A stretch of 61,208 nt of DNA from an uncultured Gammaproteobacteria bacterium (GCA_947258755.1 CAMYJO010000012.1:2743-63950); one strand, 5' to 3'; counted from the stretch's first letter, positions 46,694-56,508 are shown. Program-made: numbers and translations. The notes: generated by a model from the sequence alone, not told the origin.

Positions 46694-47947
46694 ATGAATA
46701 GATCAGGTTTGGGTCAGATTGGATGGGCTGTGTTGGCAGCCTTGATGGTATCGGCATGTGGCGGAGGCGGTGGCTCCTCTCCATCATCGACGAGCTCCTT
46801 TGACGGCACGATTACCGGTTTTGGTAGTGTCTATGTCAATGGTGTGAAATTCGAGACTGATGGCTCAAGCTTCTCGATCGATGGTGAGCATGGTAGTGAG
46901 GACGACCTGAAAGTCGGTATGCGAGTCAGGGTCGAAGGTAGTGTCAACGGCGAGCACGGTAGCGCCAGTTCAATCAGTTATACCGATGAGCTTGAGGGGC
47001 TGGTGATTAGTAACAGTATCGCTAGCGGTGCAGACGTCGGTAACATGAATATTATGGGACAAACCGTGAGTGTTACTGCGGAGACTGTATTTGAAAGCAA
47101 GGTGATGACGGTAACGATGCCCGACCAGATCGCGGCAGGTATGATTGTCGAGGTCAGTGGTTATTCTTCAGGGATGGGTGAGATCCAGGCAACTCGTATC
47201 GAGGTTAAGGCCAGTGATTTGACGACTTATCTCGCATTGCATCCAAACGGTATCGAGGTCAAAGGCATCGTTGCCAATCATGATGAGCAAAATATGAAAT
47301 TCGACCTGGGTAGTATGACCATCGATTACTCGTCTGCAATACTGGATGATATGCCGAATGGCAATTTTGATATGCTGTATGTAGAGGTTAAAAGTACGGC
47401 AGGTATCGACAGTAATACTTCGGAGCTGATCGCCAGCAAGGTTGAGCTCGAGAATCATGGTGATATGGGTCATGATGGACATGATGATGACGAGATGGAA
47501 ATCAAGGGTATGATCACATCGGCCATCGAAGGTGACAGTTTTGCAGTTAATGGACAAATGATTACAGTCAATGACAAGACCGAATTTGATGACATCAGCA
47601 AAGCAGAGCTGCTTGTTGGCGTCATGGTTGAAGTCGAAGGCTATTATCGGGATGGTGAATTTATAGCAGAAGAAGTGGAAGCCAAGGAGGAATCCAGTGA
47701 TGAGATTGAAGGTATCATTGCTGCTATTGAGAGCGGAGAAATTAACACCGGAACAGTGACCTTGAACAACGGTATGGTTTTCTCGATTACCAATGAAACG
47801 ATCATGGAAGACAGTCGCGACGACGGCTTTATTGCTGATCAAAAATTCAACCTGCAAGCACTAATGGAAGGTGACTATGTCGAGATCCATTACTACGATG
47901 ACAACGGCACCTTGGTCGCCACCAAGTTGGAGCGTGACGATAACTGA
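46694..47947 (+). CDS. DUF5666 repeat lipoprotein
   Basis: A 417-residue exported protein with a lipoprotein signal (MNRSGLGQIGWAVLAALMVS, then AC) followed by a GGGGGSS linker. The mature part consists of repeated 60-80 residue beta domains of the DUF5666 type: ITGFGSVYVNGVKFETDG and LKVGMRVRVEGSV, then later copies with GIVANHDEQNMKFDLGSM, IKGMITSAIEGDSFAVNGQ and IEGIIAAIESGEINTG. It is acidic, with a His/Asp patch HGDMGHDGHDDDE that could bind metal. AGGAG lies 7 bases before the chosen ATG. The function of the family is unknown; surface or periplasmic binding is likely. Confidence 0.82.
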   Translation: MNRSGLGQIGWAVLAALMVSACGGGGGSSPSSTSSFDGTITGFGSVYVNGVKFETDGSSFSIDGEHGSEDDLKVGMRVRVEGSVNGEHGSASSISYTDELEGLVISNSIASGADVGNMNIMGQTVSVTAETVFESKVMTVTMPDQIAAGMIVEVSGYSSGMGEIQATRIEVKASDLTTYLALHPNGIEVKGIVANHDEQNMKFDLGSMTIDYSSAILDDMPNGNFDMLYVEVKSTAGIDSNTSELIASKVELENHGDMGHDGHDDDEMEIKGMITSAIEGDSFAVNGQMITVNDKTEFDDISKAELLVGVMVEVEGYYRDGEFIAEEVEAKEESSDEIEGIIAAIESGEINTGTVTLNNGMVFSITNETIMEDSRDDGFIADQKFNLQALMEGDYVEIHYYDDNGTLVATKLERDDN

Positions 47948-47967
47948 TTAACCCACTCCTGGAAAAC

Positions 47968-47999
47968 AAAAAAAGCCGCAATACACTGCGGCTTTTTTT
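47968..47999 (+). terminator. Rho-independent terminator after the DUF5666 gene
   Basis: AAAAGCCGCA, loop ATACAC, TGCGGCTTTTTTT, 21 bases after the stop codon. Strong stem and T run; the preceding A run makes it possibly bidirectional. Confidence 0.95.
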
Positions 48000-48168
48000 G
48001 TGGCCATTCAATATCAGCTTTGCTGAAATGGAATAAAAGATATGCATAAAATGGAATAAAAACCTGTCCTGAAGCGTTTACTATACAAGGGGGCATATTC
48101 ATGAAGGTATCTTAGTTATCTATCGTTGCTGGATATACGGTATACTCGATCGCAATTAAAAATAAATA

Positions 48169-49155
48169 ATGGGTCATCACATGTCAGAGAACGATAATAC
48201 TCAGGCCTCTTTCCGCCAGCTACGCAAACACCTTGAAAGTATTATTGTCGGTCAGGCCGTGATGCTGGACCGGTTGATGATTGCCCTGCTGACCGGCGGG
48301 CATGTATTGCTTGAAGGTCCACCTGGGCTGGCCAAGACTACCGCGGTCAATGCTCTCGCCAGTGGCGTGCATGCGAGTTCGCAACGGATCCAGTTCACCC
48401 CGGACCTGATGCCGGGCGATCTGACCGGGACCGAAATCTACGATGCCAAGTCCGGTGAATTTCGTTTCGTTGCCGGACCGGTATTCCATGAAATTGTACT
48501 CGCTGATGAAATCAATCGAGCACCGCCCAAGGTGCAATCGGCCTTGCTCGAAGCCATGGCAGAGCACCAGGTGACCGTCAATGGCATCACACGGCCATTG
48601 CCGGACCTGTTTATTGTCATGGCAACCCAAAATCCCCTGGAACAATCCGGTACCTATCCGTTACCCGAGGCCCAGCTGGATCGTTTCCTGTTACATATTG
48701 AGCTTGACTACCCTGAGCCGGAAGAAGAACTGGAAATATTGCGTCGCGACCGCCAACGTCACTTTGGCGAAGACGCGGCAACGATTGAATCGCCTATTCA
48801 ACCAGACACTGTATTGCAGGCAAGGCACCAGGTGGCCGCTATCCACATCGATGCCAAAATCGAGGAATATATTGTCAGGCTGGTCGGTGCGACACGGGAG
48901 CTGGGTCGTTATATTCCGACATGGGATGACTATATCGAAGTAGGGGCATCGCCGCGCGCCTCCCTGGCCCTGGCACGTGCTGCCAGTGCCCTGGCTTATT
49001 TGCATGAACGTGAATTCGTGACCCCGGAAGATGTGATCGAAGTGCTGGCCGATGTATTTCGTCACCGTATCATTACGTCGTTTGCCGCCCAGGCCCAAGG
49101 TGTGGGTAAGAACGAAATCCTGCAGGCCATTATCGAGCAGGTGCCAATGCCCTGA
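48169..49155 (+). CDS. MoxR-family AAA+ ATPase
   Basis: Chaperone-like ATPase that acts with von Willebrand A proteins. Walker A GGHVLLEGPPGLAKTT (about residues 43-58), Walker B VLADEINRAPPKVQSALLEA and sensor 1 MATQNPLEQSGTYPLPEAQL are intact. The C-terminal lid has the usual ASPRASLALARAASALA. ATG 48181 (MSEND) is an alternative start. It heads a six-gene Bat operon in which neighbouring genes overlap by 1-16 bases. Confidence 0.94.
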   Translation: MGHHMSENDNTQASFRQLRKHLESIIVGQAVMLDRLMIALLTGGHVLLEGPPGLAKTTAVNALASGVHASSQRIQFTPDLMPGDLTGTEIYDAKSGEFRFVAGPVFHEIVLADEINRAPPKVQSALLEAMAEHQVTVNGITRPLPDLFIVMATQNPLEQSGTYPLPEAQLDRFLLHIELDYPEPEEELEILRRDRQRHFGEDAATIESPIQPDTVLQARHQVAAIHIDAKIEEYIVRLVGATRELGRYIPTWDDYIEVGASPRASLALARAASALAYLHEREFVTPEDVIEVLADVFRHRIITSFAAQAQGVGKNEILQAIIEQVPMP

Positions 49156-50105
49156 TGAAGTCGAGAACGAGCAGATCGTCCCGGCGTAAGCTGGATCCAG
49201 TAACACAGCCGCTAATGACGCGCGACCAGGTCCAGCAGTATATGAACAAGGGTCTGTCCCATGTTGTTAAAGTTGAAAATGGGCGCCTGAGCAAGCAGGT
49301 GCGTAGTGGCTCTCATCAATCTGCCTATCGTGGCGGTGGTTTCGATTATGATGACAGTCGTGAATACCAGGCAGGTGATGAACTCAGAAATCTAAACTGG
49401 CGCCTGCTGGCACGGACGGCGCAATTATATACCAAGGTTTTCCTGGAAGAACGCGAAGCCAGTGTGACCATCGTCGTTGATCGCCGCGCCGGCATGCGTT
49501 TTGGTACACGTAAACACCTGAAGGTGACACGCGCTGTACAGCTCGCCTGCTACCTGGCGGGACGCTACCTCAGGCAGTCCTGTTCGGTAGGCATCACGCT
49601 GTTGGAAAAAGAGGGTATGCAATTTCAGGCGCAGCGTTCGCAAACGCGGGTGCGTGATGGTCTGCTGGCAGCAGCAGCTGCCTGTCCTCCTGTGACAGAG
49701 CCTGAAGAAAGCCTCACACTGTCGTTGTTGTTGTCACAGTTGCAACATAGCTGCAATGCCGGTAACAGGATTGTCCTGATCAGTGACTTTCATGATCTTG
49801 ATGAGAATGACAGTGTGCTGTTGACGCAATTGTCCAGGCAACACCCAATGCAGGCATTGCAGGTGCTGGATCCGATAGAGCTGGCATTGCCGGCGGCCGG
49901 TATATGGCAAATAGAAGATTATGGCCACACGTCTGCCATCAAGATAAATGCCAACGATGGTCAGTTAAAACAGCAGTATGCCGAAGCGATGAAGCTTAAT
50001 CTGCAGCGGCTTGACGCCATTTTTTCTGACTGTCGTGTGCCCCGTCAGCGTGTGTTTACCGATCAGAATTTCGATGTTGTGCTGAGGCAATGCGGTTATG
50101 CCTGA
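49155..50105 (+). CDS. DUF58 domain protein (Bat operon)
   Basis: Partner of MoxR ATPases, 316 residues, cytoplasmic. The domain hallmark is REYQAGDELRNLNWRLLART followed by VFLEEREASVTIVVDRRAGM, a degenerate vWA-like fold. The start overlaps the moxR stop by one base (TGATG). Such genes occur in nearly all moxR-bat operons, but the exact role is not known. Confidence 0.92.
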   Translation: MKSRTSRSSRRKLDPVTQPLMTRDQVQQYMNKGLSHVVKVENGRLSKQVRSGSHQSAYRGGGFDYDDSREYQAGDELRNLNWRLLARTAQLYTKVFLEEREASVTIVVDRRAGMRFGTRKHLKVTRAVQLACYLAGRYLRQSCSVGITLLEKEGMQFQAQRSQTRVRDGLLAAAAACPPVTEPEESLTLSLLLSQLQHSCNAGNRIVLISDFHDLDENDSVLLTQLSRQHPMQALQVLDPIELALPAAGIWQIEDYGHTSAIKINANDGQLKQQYAEAMKLNLQRLDAIFSDCRVPRQRVFTDQNFDVVLRQCGYA

Positions 50106-50526
50106 GACACATGGCAAGCTCGAAGGTCTGCGCGATATTATACCGCCGGATATGCCTGTACTGGAGTACCAGCTACCCTGGATGTTGATATTGATGATCC
50201 TGGCCGTGTTGATACTGGTTTTTATAGGGCTCAAGCATTATCGTCAAGATCCGTTGCGTAGCGCACGTAGGCAATTTCGGCAGTTACTGAAAAAGAGTGT
50301 AGGCCAGGACCCGGTTGCTACCGGTGAGGCTATCACCTCGATACTACGTACGTATTGCAATACGCATAATCTGGCAAACGTTGACCTGCACGGGATTGAA
50401 CGGCGGGATTGGCTCAAGCTGCTGGATGATTGCAATCACTTGCGGTTCTCGGCACGGGATGACAAGTCCGGGTCTATCCAACGGGCGCTGGAGAAAACAC
50501 AACAGTTGCTATGGCGGACGGCATGA
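50098..50526 (+). CDS. DUF4381 membrane protein (Bat operon)
   Basis: A 142-residue protein with one membrane span at about 22-42 (LPWMLILMILAVLILVFIGL), preceded by a short periplasmic part (IIPPDMPVLEYQ) and followed by a cytoplasmic helical domain. LRGIxxPxxxxxxP-like starts and this position between DUF58 and the first vWA gene are typical of DUF4381. It overlaps both neighbours (8 and 16 bases). Confidence 0.82.
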   Translation: MPETHGKLEGLRDIIPPDMPVLEYQLPWMLILMILAVLILVFIGLKHYRQDPLRSARRQFRQLLKKSVGQDPVATGEAITSILRTYCNTHNLANVDLHGIERRDWLKLLDDCNHLRFSARDDKSGSIQRALEKTQQLLWRTA

Positions 50527-51575
50527 GCACAATGCTGCAAGACTGGCAGTTTCATTTTGCTCAATGGCCATGGTTGCTGCTGCCGTTGGCGTTGTTAGTA
50601 GCTTATCTGCTGCTGGGTTTATTCCTTAAAAACAGATTGCGTTGGCAATTTCCCGGTGCGTTGATCAGTCTTGGCCAATCCTATGTTCATCCGCGTCATG
50701 CATTATTAAGAGAGATATCGCTGCAAAAGGTGCGTCGTACAGGTTTATTGACAAACTTACATTCAGTCCTGGTATGGGTATTTATTGCATTATGTTGTGT
50801 CGCGCTGGCGCGACCCGAGTGGGTACGCCAGGAAATGCAGGAGCCGCGTGAATACAGGGACATTGTGTTTGTTGTTGATACATCCATCAGTATGATGCAG
50901 AGAGACTATCTGTTACAAGGTGAGCGCGTCGATAGAATGACCTTGCTCAAGGGCGTGTTGTCCAGATTTATCGGTCAATTACGCGGTGATAATGTATCTA
51001 TCGTGGTGTATGCCGACTCCGTGTATACACTGGTGCCATTGACGCCGGACCACGAGCTGGCAAAGACCATGTTGGCGCGTATACATACCGGTCTAGCAGG
51101 CCGCACATCGTCGTTGGGTAATGCATTGGCACAGGCCGTTTATGAAGCGGAGCAGTCCAGTAATCGACAGCGTGTACTGGTTCTGTTTACCGATGCCACC
51201 CGGCAGACAGGAAAAATCGACACCGATGTCGCGACAGAAATGGCACGTCAGGCAGGGTTGCGTATTTATACGGTGGCGATCGGTGCACGTAGCCATGAGG
51301 CAGAGGAGAAACGCCTGTCGGGTTTAATCTACGAACCGGCGGACATCAGTAAAATGAAGGCCATTGCCGAGCATACTGGTGGCAAGTTTTATTGGGCCGG
51401 TGATACCGACACGCTGGGTCAAGCTATCAAGGATATTGAACGAGCTGAACAGCGCCAGGAAAAACCGCAAATACTTTATTTACGCCAGCCGCTTTATCAA
51501 TGGCCGTTGCTGTTGGCTATTATGGTATTCAGCTTTTTGCAGTTCAGCTATTTGCGACAGCAGGCACAGGTCTGA
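50511..51575 (+). CDS. von Willebrand factor A protein, BatA-like
   Basis: Inner-membrane protein of 354 residues with N-terminal spans (about 18-37 and 82-100), a vWA domain exposed to the periplasm or cytoplasm, and a C-terminal span (about 330-348). The MIDAS metal site is VVDTSISM (about residue 122), with LFTDATRQTGKI as the later motif. BatA proteins work with MoxR in aerotolerance and envelope functions in Bacteroides and other bacteria; the ligand is unknown. Confidence 0.9.
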   Translation: MADGMSTMLQDWQFHFAQWPWLLLPLALLVAYLLLGLFLKNRLRWQFPGALISLGQSYVHPRHALLREISLQKVRRTGLLTNLHSVLVWVFIALCCVALARPEWVRQEMQEPREYRDIVFVVDTSISMMQRDYLLQGERVDRMTLLKGVLSRFIGQLRGDNVSIVVYADSVYTLVPLTPDHELAKTMLARIHTGLAGRTSSLGNALAQAVYEAEQSSNRQRVLVLFTDATRQTGKIDTDVATEMARQAGLRIYTVAIGARSHEAEEKRLSGLIYEPADISKMKAIAEHTGGKFYWAGDTDTLGQAIKDIERAEQRQEKPQILYLRQPLYQWPLLLAIMVFSFLQFSYLRQQAQV

Positions 51576-53404
51576 TGACGGTTACCTGGGACATGCTGCA
51601 ATTAAGAGAGCCGCTGTGGTTGTTGTTGGCGTTGCAACCAGTGCTGCTGTCTTTGTATGTTAGTCTGCAGTATCGGCGTCAGAACAACTTGTATGCTGAT
51701 GCGATGTTGTTGCCCTGGGTGATTACGCGGACACAGCAAGGCTCAAAGGGTATGTTGTGGCTGCGATTTTTATTGTTGCAGTTATGCTGGATTCTGATTG
51801 CAGTGGCCATGGCGGGCCCCCGTTATCCGGATCCGCCTCGAGATGCAGATCGCGCGGGGGCTGCCGATGTGATGCTACTGATCGACGTGTCTCGCTCGAT
51901 GACAGCGACGGATGTCACGCCGGATCGTTTGCAACGGGTAAAAACCGAAGTGTTTCGTTTCCTGTCGGAAAACCGCTCGGACCGTATTGGTATTATACTG
52001 TTTGCCGGTCATGCTCACTTACTAAGTCCATTGACCTGGGACCATAAAGCCCTGCGTTTTTATGCCAAAGGTATCGAGGCCGGCCTATTGCCGACCGCAG
52101 GCAGTCATCTGGCCGAAGCCATAACATTGGCCAATCAACAGTTGGCTGGCAGCAATGCACCGGCAATATTACTGTTAACAGACGGTGAGACGCATACACC
52201 CATCGACACCACTCCTGACATCATACAAACGCCGTTATATATTATGGGCGTTGGTAGTCATGCCGGTGCCACTATCGCGGCGTCGGAAGGGGGGTGGTTG
52301 ATGCACGAAAACAAACCAGTGCGCACGCGCTTGCAGGATACCCAGTTGCAAGCACTGGCCAGTTCGAGTGGAGGAGCCTACAGTGAATTGAATAATGAAC
52401 CCGGCGGCTTGAACGCACTCTATCATCGCTCGCTAGTTGCCAATGCTTTCAAGCAGGCGACAGCATCAGCAGACCAGTCCTGGATCGAGCTCTATCACTG
52501 GCTGCTGTTACCTGCATTACTGCTTCTGCTGTTGATGTCATTGCCGCTGCCATTGTTATCGGCACGACTTGCAAACTTAGGTGTGGTTTGTCTATTGGTT
52601 TCAGCCGGTCTATTGCAGCCTATGGATGCGGGCGCGCAAGGTATGAGTATTGAAAGCGAAAGCGCAGCCTATGCAGCCTACCAGACACAGGATTATCGCA
52701 AGGCAATGGATATCTATGCCGTACATAGCGGCTATGTTGCCAGAATGGGCGAAGGTAGCAGCGCCTATCAGCTGAAGGATCACGCACGCGCGATTACCCA
52801 GTTTACCCGAGCCTTTCTTGTCGCTGACGATGACCGCTATAGAGCCAAAGCACTTTATAATCTCGCCAATAGTTATTTCCAGGTCGAGAATTATACATCG
52901 GCCATCGCTGTTTACACAGACGTGTTGCAATACGACCAGCAACATCAGGAGGCGCAGGCCAACCTGGACTTCGTCAAATCGGTGCTGGCTTCGAAATCAC
53001 AGGATGCCTTTGCCAGTAGCGCGCGGGCGCAACGCGCCGGTAAAGGTCCGCGCAGTTTGAAGACAGATGATAATACACGCGGGGGTGGCGATTTTAGTCT
53101 TGATGACGAAGAAGTGGCGTTGACGCCGTCGGCGCGTGCTGATCGTCAACTACAGGATACTCACCTGCTTGAAAGAATTGCCAGTGGTAAAGAACGCGTG
53201 CAGGTAGCGGGCGAGGCAGCTCATGTGCAGGTGCCTGCAGGTGTCGCTGTCGTTAACGCCAGTCAATTGTTGCAGGCGCGCCGGCTGATCACCGAGGGTA
53301 AACGCGATCAGTCGCGTTTATGGAAGTCATTATTCGAGGAAGAGGAAGGTTTCCCTGCGCCGTTACAGCAACCCGTCAGTGAAGCCGGTGTGCCGCCATG
53401 GTAA
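51575..53404 (+). CDS. vWA-TPR protein, BatB/BatC-like fusion
   Basis: A 609-residue protein whose ATG overlaps the BatA-like stop (TGATG). Two N-terminal spans are followed by a vWA domain with MIDAS LLIDVSRSMTATDVTPDRLQ (about residues 101-120) and LLTDGETHTP. Two further spans lie at about 310-350. A C-terminal TPR region then carries QDYRKAMDIYAVHSGYVARM and RAKALYNLANSYFQVENY. It thus joins BatB and BatC in one chain, as in other proteobacteria. The last part is low-complexity and charged. Confidence 0.9.
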   Translation: MTVTWDMLQLREPLWLLLALQPVLLSLYVSLQYRRQNNLYADAMLLPWVITRTQQGSKGMLWLRFLLLQLCWILIAVAMAGPRYPDPPRDADRAGAADVMLLIDVSRSMTATDVTPDRLQRVKTEVFRFLSENRSDRIGIILFAGHAHLLSPLTWDHKALRFYAKGIEAGLLPTAGSHLAEAITLANQQLAGSNAPAILLLTDGETHTPIDTTPDIIQTPLYIMGVGSHAGATIAASEGGWLMHENKPVRTRLQDTQLQALASSSGGAYSELNNEPGGLNALYHRSLVANAFKQATASADQSWIELYHWLLLPALLLLLLMSLPLPLLSARLANLGVVCLLVSAGLLQPMDAGAQGMSIESESAAYAAYQTQDYRKAMDIYAVHSGYVARMGEGSSAYQLKDHARAITQFTRAFLVADDDRYRAKALYNLANSYFQVENYTSAIAVYTDVLQYDQQHQEAQANLDFVKSVLASKSQDAFASSARAQRAGKGPRSLKTDDNTRGGGDFSLDDEEVALTPSARADRQLQDTHLLERIASGKERVQVAGEAAHVQVPAGVAVVNASQLLQARRLITEGKRDQSRLWKSLFEEEEGFPAPLQQPVSEAGVPPW

Positions 53405-54672
53405 TTATTATCAGGACCCTTTGCGCTTTGATGATGGCAGTCTTGTTACCCTTTATTGCCTACGCTGCTACTGTCGATCAGCAAGACGTTGTAGACAGTA
53501 TACGTGTTATAGACGTTGACAAGGCAGGGCAGTTGCAATTCAGTGGCCCGATCGCCATACGCTATGATCTGTCTGCCGATTCTGTGTATACACAGCAACT
53601 GATGGCGATTCAGTTCCAGCTCGATAGTAATGATGCCTATATCAGTCTGCGTATCGATATTGAACCTGAGGCCGACGAAAGTTATCGTTTATTGGGCATC
53701 CGCAAGACGGTATTGCCGGAAACGTCAAGACACCGTTATCGTTATCTGTTCAAGGTGCTGTATAAAACTGCTCAAAGCGGCGCGCTGGCATTAACCATAC
53801 CCGACCTGATTTACAGTGAAGGCGGCAGGGACAACTACCGTCTGCGTTTTGCCAGTCAACGATTGCAGGTCAAGCCATTGCCGGAATACTTGCCGCCTTA
53901 TATTACAATGTCTGCTGTCGATCTGGAGTCGTCGATATCGACACCCGCGACATGGTATCGACCGCTTGACACGGGTAGGGTTTATTACTGGAACATTGTG
54001 ATCACGGGCATTGGTCTGGATGCGCAGTCGATGCCTGATATCCGACAACAAATTAATAATAAGCCAGGCCTGCGATTTTTACCGCCGATACTGTCGGCAG
54101 CAACAGAGGTCAGTCCCGATGACTCGGTGCAAAAAATACGCTACAGCATCCCGTTTATTGCCGACAGCAGCGGTTTGTTGCAGTTGCCCGATATCCGCTT
54201 GCACTATTTCGATACCGGCAAGCAACGACTGGTATCAAAACATTATGTGCAGGAGCGCCTGACAGTCCTATCTGCAACTATCTTTTGGTTGCTGATACTT
54301 GTTATCGCTGCGATCGTTGTGATGTTGTGGCGGCGTCTGAGGCAGCCTGTGTCCAGGGCTTGCAGGAATATATATGATCTCTATCATGCGCGTCGGCAAC
54401 TACAGCACGCACAAACCGGGCAGCAAATGCGGGCGGCCATGAACAGGCTGGGCGAGTCATTGGGCTGGCCGGCAAATCCTACCCTGAGTGAATGGTTGCA
54501 ATACTGGCGTCAGGATATTCACCTCGATGGGTCTATCGCTGATCATGTGCATGCGCTCAGTGCACAACTGTACGGGCCTGCAAGTAAGTCAGATGATGTC
54601 GGCGAGTTGCGTGCGTTACTACTATCCACACTTCCTAAGCAGTTCTGGCGCTGCATTAAGGCCTCCTTATAA
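53398..54672 (+). CDS. BatD-like periplasmic protein
   Basis: A 424-residue protein with a signal peptide (MVIIIRTLCALMMAVLLPFI, ending AYA), a large beta-rich periplasmic domain, one membrane span near the C-terminal third (about 300-318), and a cytoplasmic helical tail. IxVxVxDVDK-like starts and position after the vWA-TPR gene match BatD. It overlaps the previous gene by 7 bases and ends the operon. Confidence 0.82.
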   Translation: MVIIIRTLCALMMAVLLPFIAYAATVDQQDVVDSIRVIDVDKAGQLQFSGPIAIRYDLSADSVYTQQLMAIQFQLDSNDAYISLRIDIEPEADESYRLLGIRKTVLPETSRHRYRYLFKVLYKTAQSGALALTIPDLIYSEGGRDNYRLRFASQRLQVKPLPEYLPPYITMSAVDLESSISTPATWYRPLDTGRVYYWNIVITGIGLDAQSMPDIRQQINNKPGLRFLPPILSAATEVSPDDSVQKIRYSIPFIADSSGLLQLPDIRLHYFDTGKQRLVSKHYVQERLTVLSATIFWLLILVIAAIVVMLWRRLRQPVSRACRNIYDLYHARRQLQHAQTGQQMRAAMNRLGESLGWPANPTLSEWLQYWRQDIHLDGSIADHVHALSAQLYGPASKSDDVGELRALLLSTLPKQFWRCIKASL

Positions 54673-54804
54673 GTATGCTATCAGTGATATTGGCAGCGAA
54701 TAGCTGGAACTCGGGGCGATCTTGATGGTCGCATCAACTGAGGCCTGGCGTTTAAAAAAACAAATGTATAAATGTTACCATGGCAATAAAACAGGAGTTG
54801 AACC

Positions 54805-55500
54805 ATGTTGCAAAAGTCTACTGCGCTAATCATTCTATCCATGTTGCTGACGATCAACGCACCCGTATGGGCTGCTGATGGTGCTGGACGAATGCAGGTC
54901 GATAATGATCACGTGAGTTCATGGAATACCTTCGCCGATCAGATATTGGCGCTGCATAAGAAACAGATTGAAGGCAGAGCGATTAAGGAAACTGCAGTCA
55001 CTGGTGGCTATCGTGATAATCCGGATTATTATCGTCAAGTCACCTACACTGATCAGAAAACAGGTAAAGTCCTGAGTATTGTTCAATGGCAAACAGATGA
55101 TCCCGAAGTCGTCCACAGTATTGAGGCCTTTGTTTATGATGCCAAGGGCAGGGTTATCCGGGACTACAGCGCTTCTTATCTGCCTGGTTCACGTAATGCG
55201 CCCGTTCAAACTCTTATTAACCTTCATCATTATAACGGCAGTCTGCATGCCTTCCGCCAATTTGATGCCAGTAAGGATATTATCTATGAATACTGCCAGG
55301 GCGAGTTCAATGGCCAACAACATGAGTTACGCTTGTTTGAAGATGATCTGGCGGCTGTTGAATACGATTCGCGTCAGGTATTGAAATCTCCATTATATAA
55401 GGCGTGCTTCAAGGGCTTGCGAACATATATCGGCAGGGGTATTCTTCCCATTAATAATGGAGGGAATGACCGAACTACCTCCACATTGAGCCGATCCTGA
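54805..55500 (+). CDS. Exported protein with an unrecognised domain (paralogue 1)
   Basis: 231 residues with a clear signal peptide (MLQKSTALIILSMLLTINAP, cleaved about VWA/AD) and AGGAG 7 bases before the ATG. The mature protein is one domain of about 180 residues: VSSWNTFADQILALHKKQIE, GGYRDNPDYYRQVTYTD, IEAFVYDAKGRVIRDYSASY, LPGSRNAPVQTLINLHHYNG, FRQFDASKDIIYEYCQGEF and LYKACFKGLRTYIG. I do not recognise a family. The same domain occurs in the gene at 56911, where both cysteines (YEYC and KACF here) are kept, so a disulfide is likely. It follows the Bat operon by 132 bases. Confidence 0.8.
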   Translation: MLQKSTALIILSMLLTINAPVWAADGAGRMQVDNDHVSSWNTFADQILALHKKQIEGRAIKETAVTGGYRDNPDYYRQVTYTDQKTGKVLSIVQWQTDDPEVVHSIEAFVYDAKGRVIRDYSASYLPGSRNAPVQTLINLHHYNGSLHAFRQFDASKDIIYEYCQGEFNGQQHELRLFEDDLAAVEYDSRQVLKSPLYKACFKGLRTYIGRGILPINNGGNDRTTSTLSRS

Positions 55501-55833
55501 GGAAGTGGTACGTGGTGAACTATTTTTCACCATTGTATAAGTCCACACCATCGGCTGCGAAAAGCGGTCCAAGATTCTATCAATTATTGATAAGCGGACA
55601 TGCTATTCTATCTGGCTGTGCCAAGAAACGTAAATTTGCTAAAAAGGAATTGAAAAAAGCGACTTGAACAATTTAGCTAGCGACCAGAATTCCAAATTAG
55701 GAATATTCGGTTTAGCCGTAGAACAGCCGGGTAAACTGGTGGCTAAAAGCTAGCGTATATTAAAACGATATTTATACGAAATAAATAAGAATTACAGTGG
55801 GTGTTGGGTATTATTATTGATACTATATTTACT
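55501..55833. other. Intergenic region with no supported gene
   Basis: 333 bases. A possible frame around 55590-55667 (HAILSGCAKKRKFAKKELKK) looks like the start of a lipoprotein, but it has no proper start codon or ribosome site. From about 55740 the sequence is strongly AT-rich and may hold the rhodanese promoter. I see no repeat shared with other gaps. Confidence 0.4.
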
Positions 55834-56508
55834 ATGATAAAACACATAAAATTCTACAAGGCGATTATATTTATCAGTATGTTGGTGCTTGGATCTGCTA
55901 TGAGTGCAGACGAAAGCGTAGACAATCCGGGTGCTGTGAACATAACCGCTGATATCGCCTATGTAGATGTCAAACATAAGGGTAAAATTGTTCGAATTGA
56001 GCGCGAACAGGACAATGATGCGCTCATTGATCCAGACTATGCGCAGACCTCACGTCCGTGCCCTCCCTACTGTATACATACAATGCAGTTAGCGACTGGA
56101 GTCGAGACCATTGGCGAGCTTGAATTATTGCAATACCTGGTCAGCTACACCAAGGGTGAAGAAGTAATGGTGATTGATTCGCGCGAGCCGGAATGGTTGC
56201 TAAAGGGTATGATACCGGGTGCTGTCAATATCCCCTGGAATAAACTCTATAACAAGACCACTAGCAATAGGGAGATTGCAGAATTATTGGAATTCAGGTT
56301 TGGTGCTGTAAAAACAGGAGTTCTGTGGAATTTTGAAGATGCAAAAACACTGGTTTTTTATTGCAATGGACCATGGTGCGGGCAATCGCCGACAAATATT
56401 CGTGCCTTACTGGCCTTGGGTTACCCTGCCCATTTACTAAAGTGGTATCGTGGCGGCATGCAGAGCTGGAAACAATTTGGCCTGACAACAATAACTCCTC
56501 AACAGTAA
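55834..56508 (+). CDS. Exported rhodanese-domain protein
   Basis: About 224 residues. A signal peptide (MIKHIKFYKAIIFISMLVLG, ending MSA) is followed by VNITADIAYVDVKHKGKIVR and the motif RPCPPYCIHTMQLATGVETI, then a rhodanese domain: VMVIDSREPEWLLKGMIPGA, VNIPWNKLY and the active-site loop FYCNGPWCGQSPTNIRALL. The catalytic cysteine and nearby second cysteine are intact, so sulfur or redox transfer in the periplasm is plausible. The start is uncertain: GTG 55801 is also in frame and neither has a strong ribosome site. It lies between two paralogous exported proteins. Confidence 0.85.
   Translation: MIKHIKFYKAIIFISMLVLGSAMSADESVDNPGAVNITADIAYVDVKHKGKIVRIEREQDNDALIDPDYAQTSRPCPPYCIHTMQLATGVETIGELELLQYLVSYTKGEEVMVIDSREPEWLLKGMIPGAVNIPWNKLYNKTTSNREIAELLEFRFGAVKTGVLWNFEDAKTLVFYCNGPWCGQSPTNIRALLALGYPAHLLKWYRGGMQSWKQFGLTTITPQQ

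Noticed and set aside
55590-55667. Possible tiny lipoprotein (SGHAILSGCAKKRKFAKKEL)
   Set aside because: It has a lipobox-like LSGC, but no ATG or GTG start with a ribosome site, and it is very short.
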